Shown here in pieces: positions 56,888-64,000 of a stretch of DNA of 64,000 bases. The notes beneath the pieces are model-generated. The model saw nothing but the letters and a program-made list of their open reading frames with translations, did not search any database and had not been told where the DNA came from. The stretch lies in assembly GCF_900112355.1 (NCBI RefSeq), contig NZ_FOLM01000002.1:386742-450741 (forward strand), given 5' to 3'. The position numbers and the translations under genes were made by a program. How positions within the stretch are numbered: position 1 is the stretch's first letter; each line of letters opens with the position of its first letter. The stretch is from Streptomyces aidingensis (lineage in GTDB: Bacteria; Actinomycetota; Actinomycetes; Streptomycetales; Streptomycetaceae).

Positions 56888-58243
56888 CTACGCCGCGCGG
56901 GCGCCGGTGTGGGCCTGGGGAAGGTGTGCGGCAAACCAGTCGCGGGCCAGCTGCGCGACCTGCTCCAGCGCGCCCGGTTCCTCGAAGAGATGGGTCGCCC
57001 CCGGCACCATCTCCAGCCGCTTCTCGCAGCGCAGCAGCCGTTCCGCCTGCTGGTTCAGCTCCAGCACCAGCTGGTCCTGGCCGCCCACGATCAGCAGGGT
57101 GGGGGCCCGCACCGCCGCCAGCGCCGGCTCGCCCGCCAGATCCGGCCGTCCGCCCCGGGAGACCACGGCCGCCGGGTGGTCCTCCACGGCCGCCCGCAGC
57201 GCCGCCGCCGCGCCCGTGCTGGCGCCGAAGTAGGAGACCGGCAGCCCGTCGGTGGCCTCGCGCAGCCAGCGGGCGGCGCCGGCCAGCCGCCGGGCCAGCA
57301 GCGGAATGGCGAAGACCAGGTCCCGGTCGAGCTCCTCCTCGGGCGTGAGCAGATCGAACAGCAGCGTGCCCAGCCCAGCCTCCGCCAGCGTCCGCGCCAC
57401 ATAGCGGTTGCGCGGGCTGTGCCGCCCGCTGCCGCTGCCGTGCGCGAAGGCCACCACCACCGGCGCATGGCGCGGCAGCACCAGCTCGCCGGGCAGCCGC
57501 ACCGCGTCCGGCTCCGGCAGCCGGATCTCCACCTCGCGGCGCTCGGCGGGCTCCGCCCAGCCGCCGCCGTGCGGCGGGCCCTCGCTGCGCGGGGCGGTCT
57601 TGTGGGCGGCTGCCGCCGACCGGTTGAGCAGGTCCACCACCTCGGTGTCCTCGGTCTGGGCGAAGTCCTCGTACCACTGGCCGACCGAGCCGAAGCCGCT
57701 CGGGGCGCTGAGGAAGACCACCTCGTCGGCGTCCTGGCGAAGCTGCTCCTGCGTGCCGGCCGGCAGCACCGGCACCGCCAGCACCACCCGGGCGGCGCCC
57801 TGGCTGCGGGCGATCCGGCAGGCGGCGCGCGCCGTGGAGCCGGTGGCGATGCCGTCGTCCACGATCACGGCGGTCCGCCCGGTCAGCTCCTGGCGGGGGG
57901 TGTCGCCGCGGTAGCGGCGCACCCGGCGTTCCAGTTCGTCCCGCTCCCGCCGCTCCACCTCCGCGATGCCGGCCTCGTCCAGCCCGGTCATCCGGACCAC
58001 ATCGGGGTTGATCACCTTGGCGCCGTCCTCGCCGACCGCGCCGAAGCCCAGCTCCGGGTGGATGGGCACCCCCAGCTTGCGCACCACCAGCACATCCAGC
58101 GGCGCGCCCAGCCCCTGGGCCACCTCGAACGCCACCGGCACCCCGCCGCGCGGCAGTCCCAGCACCACCGGGTCGCCGTCCCGCAGGTGCCGGAGCCGCC
58201 CCGCCAGCGCCCGGCCCGCGTCCTCACGATTGACGAACCGCAT
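56888..58243 (-). CDS. Phosphoribosyltransferase-alpha/beta hydrolase fusion
   Basis: A 451-residue protein from the ATG at 58243 (GGGAGG site). Residues 1-215 are a type I phosphoribosyltransferase with the PRPP motif AVIVDDGIATGSTARAA and N-terminal VVLGLPRGGVPVAFEVA. Residues 235-445 are an alpha/beta hydrolase of dienelactone-hydrolase type with the nucleophile elbow YFGASTGAAAAL and VVVAFAHGSGSG near the oxyanion side. Both halves look intact. Such fusions occur in actinobacteria and other phyla; the joint role is unknown. It ends convergent with murQ. Confidence 0.88.
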   Translation of the reverse strand: MRFVNREDAGRALAGRLRHLRDGDPVVLGLPRGGVPVAFEVAQGLGAPLDVLVVRKLGVPIHPELGFGAVGEDGAKVINPDVVRMTGLDEAGIAEVERRERDELERRVRRYRGDTPRQELTGRTAVIVDDGIATGSTARAACRIARSQGAARVVLAVPVLPAGTQEQLRQDADEVVFLSAPSGFGSVGQWYEDFAQTEDTEVVDLLNRSAAAAHKTAPRSEGPPHGGGWAEPAERREVEIRLPEPDAVRLPGELVLPRHAPVVVAFAHGSGSGRHSPRNRYVARTLAEAGLGTLLFDLLTPEEELDRDLVFAIPLLARRLAGAARWLREATDGLPVSYFGASTGAAAALRAAVEDHPAAVVSRGGRPDLAGEPALAAVRAPTLLIVGGQDQLVLELNQQAERLLRCEKRLEMVPGATHLFEEPGALEQVAQLARDWFAAHLPQAHTGARAA

Positions 58244-58339
58244 GGGAAGCCTCCCGTCCTTCCGCCGTTTCTCCCGCCCGTGCCACCCCCTTGCGCGTCC
58301 TCCTCCGGCAGGTTCCCGTTTTCCGCGTCCCCACCCCCG

Positions 58340-58378
58340 CCCCTGCGGCGGTTCCCGGGGCCGGGAACGCCGCAGGGG
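58340..58378. terminator. Perfect 18-base hairpin downstream of groEL2
   Basis: Bases 58340-58358 (CCCCTGCGGCGGTTCCCGG) pair with 58361-58378 around a two- to four-base loop. With the next hairpin it separates groEL2 from the fusion gene. Confidence 0.8.
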
Positions 58379-58417
58379 CGGCGCACCGCGCGCTGTGTCT
58401 GCGCGGTGCACCGCCCC
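58375..58417 (-). terminator. groEL2 terminator hairpin
   Basis: GGGGCGG then GCACCGCGC pairs with GCGCGGTGC then CCGCCCC, with one mismatch, around a nine-base loop. It begins about 50 bases beyond the groEL2 stop on the minus strand. Confidence 0.75.
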
Positions 58418-58469
58418 TGACGGTGCCGCCCGGAACCGGACGGCGTGCCGGAAGTGCGGGCTGCCGGAC

Positions 58470-60206
<1,737 letters not shown>

Positions 60207-60224
60207 TCACCGACCCGGTCCTGT

Positions 60225-60268
60225 CTGTCACTCTCACTCGTAGAGTGCTAACGCCATGATTAGCACTC
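60225..60268 (-). promoter_or_regulatory. CIRCE operator (HrcA site) upstream of groEL2
   Basis: On the minus strand TTAGCACTC, nine bases, then GAGTGACAG (60251-60225) matches the CIRCE consensus TTAGCACTC-N9-GAGTGCTAA with two mismatches. A second core GAGTGCTAA (60268-60260) lies just upstream, facing outward. The rest of the 355-base gap holds the cspA terminator and no other gene. Confidence 0.85.
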
Positions 60269-60385
60269 GGACCCTGTGAGTGCAAGCCGCGGGCTCCCCC
60301 GCGCGGCGGGGAGGTGCGCCGGGGGCGCCCGCCCGGGCGGCGGCCCGGGCGGCCTTCGGGCACGACCGGACATGGCCGGACATGA

Positions 60386-60427
60386 CGAGGACCCGGGCCC
60401 GCTGTGGGACGGGAACCCGGGTCCTCG
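60386..60427 (-). terminator. cspA terminator hairpin
   Basis: CGAGGACCCGGG and CCCGGGTCCTCG form a perfect 12-base stem with an 18-base loop, 27 bases beyond the cspA stop on the minus strand. Confidence 0.85.
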
Positions 60428-60453
60428 CTGAGTGGTGTGGCGGCTGGTGTTGT

Positions 60454-60657
60454 TCAGGCGGTGACGCGCACCATGTCGGCCTGCGGACCCTTCTGGCCCT
60501 GCGAGATCTCGAACTCGACCCGCTGCCCTTCCTCCAGAGTGCGGTAGCCGTCCATCTGAATCGCGCTGTAGTGGACGAACACGTCCGCACCACCGTCGAC
60601 CGCGATGAAGCCGTAGCCCTTCTCCGCGTTGAACCACTTGACGGTGCCCTGAGCCAT
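60454..60657 (-). CDS. cspA: Cold shock protein, CspA type
   Basis: This 67-residue single cold-shock domain starts at the ATG at 60657, after AGGGGAG. RNP1 is KGYGFIAV and RNP2 is [26 protein letters not shown] is the classical opening. It binds single-stranded RNA/DNA and is usually very highly expressed in Streptomyces. It has a long leader and its own terminator. Confidence 0.95.
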   Translation of the reverse strand: MAQGTVKWFNAEKGYGFIAVDGGADVFVHYSAIQMDGYRTLEEGQRVEFEISQGQKGPQADMVRVTA

Positions 60658-60774
60658 TCCTAACTCCCCTATTACTGGCCCTTTCACGAGCCCGCACTTC
60701 ACGGACCCGGGTCAGACCTCAGACCTCACACCCGGCCGAAGGGGGTGTGTGCCAGAACGCGTCGACCGCCGCTG

Positions 60775-60802
60775 AATGTATCCGGCCGACCGCCGTATGC
60801 AA
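60775..60802 (-). promoter_or_regulatory. Candidate cspA promoter
   Basis: On the minus strand TTGCAT, a 16-base spacer and TACATT would start transcription near 60768 and give a leader of about 110 bases with a short GACCTCA direct repeat (60713-60728). Leaders of this size are usual for cold-shock genes. Confidence 0.45.
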
Positions 60803-61075
60803 CAGGTCATTTGAACGAGAATTCTTGTGACGCCAGAACCGTCAAAGTCCGCTATGTCACGAAAAAATAACGCTTACCGGGCAGGATCAAGGCGGCCAAA
60901 CCGGCAAATGGTGCAACACTTTCCCAGGCGATATGACGCGAATTCATATGCCAATGGCACACGGGCAACGCGGGGAACGCCCTTCCCCCGTGGAACTTCC
61001 CCGGCCCGGGCACGGCCGGGCACGTCGCCCGGTCCGCCACTCTAGCGCGCCCGGGCCCTACCGTACCCGGGCATG
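60803..61075. other. AT-richer intergenic stretch upstream of cspA
   Basis: Part of a 508-base gap. It is clearly less GC-rich than its surroundings between about 60810 and 60965 and contains AGAATTCT, GAATTCATATGCC and a CACGAAAAAATAACG run. A 62-codon minus-strand frame crosses it but lacks a good site. I see no RNA motif I can name. Confidence 0.4.
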
Positions 61076-61080
61076 ACGGA

Positions 61081-61108
61081 CGCCCCGGGACGGACCCGTC
61101 CCGGGGCG
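61081..61108 (-). terminator. cysO terminator hairpin
   Basis: CGCCCCGGGACG and CGTCCCGGGGCG form a perfect 12-base stem with a four-base loop, 58 bases beyond the stop of the sulfur-carrier gene on the minus strand. Confidence 0.85.
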
Positions 61109-61165
61109 TACATCCGGACTCCGGCGGTGGGCCGGCGGCGAGGCCGGCGGGGCGCCGGCCGCGGC

Positions 61166-61444
61166 TCAGCAGCCGCCCGCGACCGCCGGAATGATCGAGA
61201 CCCCGGCGCCGTCCGGGGTCGGGGTCCCGAGCCCTTCGGCGAACCGGACGTCGTCGTCATTGACATAGACGTTCACGAATCGACGCAGCTTGCCGGTGTC
61301 GTCCAGCACCCGGGCGCCGATGCCGGTGTGGTTCTTCTCCAGATCGGCCAGCACCTCGGCGAGCGTCGATCCCTCGGCCGTCACCTCGGCGGCCCCGCCG
61401 GTGTAGGTGCGCAGAATGGTCGGGATGCGGACGGTCACGCTCAT
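61166..61444 (-). CDS. cysO: MoaD/ThiS-family sulfur carrier (CysO-like)
   Basis: This 92-residue ubiquitin-fold protein closely follows mycobacterial CysO: VTVRIPTILRTYTGGA at the start, then LRRFVNVYVNDDDVRFAEGL and IIPAVAGG near the end. CysO delivers sulfur as a C-terminal thiocarboxylate for cysteine synthesis. Here the di-Gly is followed by one extra Cys, so a protease (Mec type) would have to expose the Gly-Gly. It is downstream of thrC on the same strand with a 133-base gap. The cysM and mec partners are not in the window. Confidence 0.9.
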   Translation of the reverse strand: MSVTVRIPTILRTYTGGAAEVTAEGSTLAEVLADLEKNHTGIGARVLDDTGKLRRFVNVYVNDDDVRFAEGLGTPTPDGAGVSIIPAVAGGC

Positions 61445-61577
61445 GACGGTTCTCTCCTCGTTCAGGGGTGGTTCGGGCGGACGGGGAACGGGACACGGAA
61501 CGGCACCGCGGCGCGGCGGCGGGCCGGACGGCGGCGCCCCGCCGCGGCCTGAGGCGCGGCAGGCACACCCGCCTCGC

Positions 61578-62963
61578 TCAGGCCAGACCGGCCGCGCGGA
61601 AAGCGGCGAGATCCGGCCGGATCACGGCGGTCGGCCGGCTGCCGGACGCGACCGCGTCCAGCGTCTTGAGGCCGTCCCCGGTGTTGAGCACCACGGTGGT
61701 GGCCTCCGGGTCCAGCAGGCCGTCCTTGAGGAGCTTGCGGGTGACGCCCACCGTCACCCCGCCCGCGGTCTCCGCGAAGATCCCCTCGGTGCGCGCCAGC
61801 AGCCGGATCGCGTCCACCACCTCGTCATCGGTGACGTCCTCCACCGCGCCGCCGGTGCGCCGGGCGATGTCCAGCACATAGGGCCCGTCCGCCGGGTTGC
61901 CGATGGCCAGCGACTTGGCGATGGTGTCCGGCCGCACCGGACGGATGATGTCGTGCCCGGCCTTGAACGCCTGCGAGACCGGGGAGCAGCCGGCCGCCTG
62001 CGCGCCGAATATCCGGTAGGGCTTCTCCTCCACCAGGCCGAGCGCGATCAGTTCCCGCAGCCCCTTGTCGATCTTGGTCAGCTGGGAGCCGGAGGCGATC
62101 GGCACCACGAGCTGGTCCGGCAGCCGCCAGCCGAGCTGCTCGCAGATCTCGTAGGCCAGGGTCTTGGAGCCCTCCGCGTAGTAGGGGCGGAGGTTGACGT
62201 TGACAAAGCCCCAGCCCTCGCCGGCCGGATCACCGATCAGCTCGGAGCAGAAGCGGTTGACATCGTCATAGGTGCCCTCGATGGCCACCAGGTCACCGCC
62301 GTAGACCGCGGCCATGACCACCTTGCCCTGCTCCAGGTCGTGCGGGATGAACACGCAGGACCGCAGGCCGGCCCGGGCCGCCGCGGCGCCCACCGCGCCC
62401 GCCAGGTTGCCGGTGGAGGAGCAGGAGAGGGTGGTGAAGCCGAAGGCCCGCGCGGCCTCCACGGCGATCGCCACCACCCGGTCCTTGAAGGAGTGGGTGG
62501 GATTGCCGGAGTCGTCCTTGACATGCAGCTCGCCGGAGACGCCCAGCTCGGCGGCGAGCCGGTCGGCACGGACCAGACGCGTCATGCCGGGGTTGAGATT
62601 GGGCCGGCCGGCCACCCCGGCGGGCACCGGAAGCAGCTCGGCATAGCGCCAGATGCTGCCGGGACCGGCCTCGATACGGGCCCGCAGACCCTCGGGATCC
62701 CCGCTGGGGAGCGCGTAGGCAATCTCCAGCGGGCCGAAACAGTCGGCACATGCGAAGATCGGGCTAAGTGGATAACGCTGACCGCATTCCCGGCAGGAAA
62801 GCGCAGCGGCGGACCCCAGACCGACGCCGGGCGCGGCACCCGCGGCAACGGAGCCGCCGGAACCATCCGCGGGGGCGGAAGACGCGGCAGAAGGCGCAGA
62901 AGACGCCGAGGACGTGGCAGGGACGCCGGACGCAGTGGTTGCGGGCGTGGTCGGTTCAGACAT
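61578..62963 (-). CDS. thrC: Threonine synthase
   Basis: A 461-residue PLP enzyme from the ATG at 62963 that makes threonine from O-phosphohomoserine. After a 50-residue Ala/Ser/Pro lead comes a four-Cys ribbon-like motif (LSCRECGQRY, then FACADCFGPLE). The PLP lysine is Lys160 in NPTHSFKDRV, the phosphate loop is SSTGNLAGAVGAAA, and IASGSQLTKIDKGLREL follows. A SAM-I riboswitch fills the leader. It is transcribed towards cysO. Confidence 0.96.
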   Translation of the reverse strand: MSEPTTPATTASGVPATSSASSAPSAASSAPADGSGGSVAAGAAPGVGLGSAAALSCRECGQRYPLSPIFACADCFGPLEIAYALPSGDPEGLRARIEAGPGSIWRYAELLPVPAGVAGRPNLNPGMTRLVRADRLAAELGVSGELHVKDDSGNPTHSFKDRVVAIAVEAARAFGFTTLSCSSTGNLAGAVGAAAARAGLRSCVFIPHDLEQGKVVMAAVYGGDLVAIEGTYDDVNRFCSELIGDPAGEGWGFVNVNLRPYYAEGSKTLAYEICEQLGWRLPDQLVVPIASGSQLTKIDKGLRELIALGLVEEKPYRIFGAQAAGCSPVSQAFKAGHDIIRPVRPDTIAKSLAIGNPADGPYVLDIARRTGGAVEDVTDDEVVDAIRLLARTEGIFAETAGGVTVGVTRKLLKDGLLDPEATTVVLNTGDGLKTLDAVASGSRPTAVIRPDLAAFRAAGLA

Positions 62964-62982
62964 GGGTGCGAGGCCCTCTCTC

Positions 62983-63119
62983 CTCATCTTCCCCGTGACG
63001 GCTTTCGCCACGGGACGGAATTGGCACCTTCCCCAACGGGGACCTCGCTGCTGACCGCGAGACCGGCGGGAGGGTTGCCGGGGCTTCACCGGGCCGTTCC
63101 CTCTGCCCCTCTGGATGAG
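62983..63119 (-). ncRNA. SAM-I (S-box) riboswitch in the thrC leader
   Basis: Read on the minus strand, the leader has all S-box landmarks in order: P1 CTCATC, CAGAGGGGCAGAGGGAACGG, GGTGAAGCCCCGGCAACC, the J3/4 motif AAGGTGCCAATTCC, a P4 hairpin (CGTGGCGAAAGCCGTCACG) and the closing P1 strand GATGAG. The thrC ribosome site (GGAGAGAGGG) follows P1 directly and no terminator fits before the ATG, so translational control is likely. A TTGACA at 63137-63132 may be the -35. Confidence 0.92.
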
Positions 63120-63245
63120 CGTTATGCGTTTTGTCAAGCGCAGCCCCCCGATATGCGGAGGTCACCTGCGTTGCTCAAGACTGTAACCGACGGCCCCGAC
63201 AATGACTCGACCCCGTCCAATCCCCGAGACACCGAGGAGCGACAC

Positions 63246-64000
63246 GTGCTGGAAGAGGCGAAGGTGTGGCTGAGCAGCCGTTCCTGGACTGCCGCCGACC
63301 GTCCGCTGTCACAGCTCATGGCCGCGAAGCGGGCGGCGGGTCCGGCAGGTACCGTCAGCGTGGTTCTGCCCGCCCTGAACGAGGAGGCGACCGTCGGCGC
63401 GATCGTCGAATCGATCCGGCGGGACCTGGTGGAACGAGTGCCTCTGGTCGACGAGATCCTGGTCATGGACTCGGGCTGTACCGACCGGACCCCCGAGGTG
63501 GCCGCCGCGGCGGGCGCCAAAGTCGTGCACCGCGACGAGATCCTTCCCCGGATGCCGGCCCGCCCCGGCAAGGGAGAGGTCCTGTGGCGGTCGTTGTTCG
63601 CGGCGAGCGGCGAGATCGTCGCCTTTGTCGATGCCGATCTGCGGGATTTCGACTCGCGGTTCGTCAGCGGAATCATCGGCCCTCTTCTCACCGAACCGGA
63701 GGTTCATCTGGTCAAGGCCATGTACGACCGCCCGCTCGGCGCCGAGCAGCTCGGGCCCGACCAGGCCGGTCCCGGCCAGGGCGGCCGGGTGACCGAGCTG
63801 GTCGCCCGCCCGCTGCTCAATCTGCACTGGCCGCACCTGGCCGGTGTGGTGCAGCCCCTCGGCGGCGAGTACGCGGCCCGGCGGTCGCTGCTGGAGCAAC
63901 TGCCGTTCCCCGTCGGCTACGGCGTGGAGCTGGGGCTGCTGGTGGACACCCTGAACCTGCTGGGGCTGGACGCCATCGCGCAGGTGGATGTCGGCGTGCG
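63246..64000 (+). CDS. gpgS: Glucosyl-3-phosphoglycerate synthase (5' part)
   Basis: 251 codons are visible from the GTG at 63246 (GAGGAG six bases upstream); the gene runs off the window. It is a GT-A retaining glycosyltransferase: VSVVLPALNEEATVGAIVES, EILVMDSGCTDRTPEVAAAA, ARPGKGEVLWRSLFAASGEI, then the metal-binding FVDADLRDFDSRFV, and NLHWPHLAGVVQPLGGEYAA. It should join glucose from NDP-glucose to 3-phosphoglycerate, the first step to glucosylglycerate or methylglucose polysaccharides. It is divergent from thrC. Confidence 0.93.
   Translation, partial: MLEEAKVWLSSRSWTAADRPLSQLMAAKRAAGPAGTVSVVLPALNEEATVGAIVESIRRDLVERVPLVDEILVMDSGCTDRTPEVAAAAGAKVVHRDEILPRMPARPGKGEVLWRSLFAASGEIVAFVDADLRDFDSRFVSGIIGPLLTEPEVHLVKAMYDRPLGAEQLGPDQAGPGQGGRVTELVARPLLNLHWPHLAGVVQPLGGEYAARRSLLEQLPFPVGYGVELGLLVDTLNLLGLDAIAQVDVGV

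Noticed and set aside
60852..61040. A 62-codon minus-strand frame in the gap upstream of cspA
   Set aside because: There is no ribosome site, mixed composition and no similarity to a known peptide; it is more likely non-coding.
61445..61577. Possible small gene between thrC and cysO
   Set aside because: Open frames here are Arg/Pro-rich with no ribosome site; the gap is best seen as an intergenic part of the same transcript.

Overview
The window is high-GC actinobacterial DNA with codon usage, gene families and gene order typical of Streptomycetaceae. It carries groEL2 with a CIRCE element, a thrC/sulfur-carrier operon, futalosine-pathway menaquinone genes, PhoP-box-preceded pst genes, DasR-type (dre) sites and a HelR-like RNA polymerase protector. 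No rRNA, tRNA, CRISPR array, transposase or prophage genes were seen. Most of the window looks like ordinary chromosome; the most unusual part is 34.7-48.2 kb.

Layout. 1-7.5 kb: a truncated MFS exporter with its MarR regulator, a DUF2530 membrane protein, a P-type ATPase, a caspase-like remnant, and a membrane-tethered ECF-type sigma factor. 7.7-21.7 kb: a sacsin-like GHKL ATPase, a TauE permease, DUF3027, an MFS transporter, a DUF2771 lipoprotein, mqnB-mqnD, a long cold-shock protein, an FkbM methyltransferase behind a PHO-box-like repeat, a HAD phosphatase, an orphan VapB-like antitoxin, a TetR regulator and a HAAS-domain membrane protein. 22-29 kb: the canonical pstSCAB operon behind PHO boxes, a response regulator that lacks its phospho-acceptor Asp, and a second pstS lipoprotein. 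29-34.7 kb: a GntR/zinc-protein divergon with a clear inverted repeat, a helicase-associated-domain protein and a MatB-like acyl-CoA synthetase.

34.7-48.2 kb (minus strand): a second Pst-like locus of unusual composition. In transcription order it holds a DUF1508 protein, PstC2, PstA2, a PstS-like protein anchored by a C-terminal membrane helix, an 852-aa secreted or anchored binding-like protein, a third secreted binding protein, two paralogous Ig-like surface proteins (one ending in a LANTG sorting signal), a sortase-fold membrane protein whose catalytic His and Cys are replaced by Arg and Ala, and PstB2. Strong hairpins divide the downstream half into separate units. I regard this as the best candidate for an undescribed system: an ABC importer with cell-surface-tethered receptors and a pseudosortase.

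48.4-64 kb: an XPB helicase, a HelR-like protein, CutC under two dre-like boxes, an HD phosphohydrolase, DUF4031, RpiR-murQ (peptidoglycan amino-sugar recycling), a phosphoribosyltransferase/hydrolase fusion, groEL2, a classical CspA, a CysO-type sulfur carrier with an extra C-terminal Cys, threonine synthase behind a complete SAM-I riboswitch, and the start of glucosyl-3-phosphoglycerate synthase. Function calls rest on motif recognition by eye; no database search was run.
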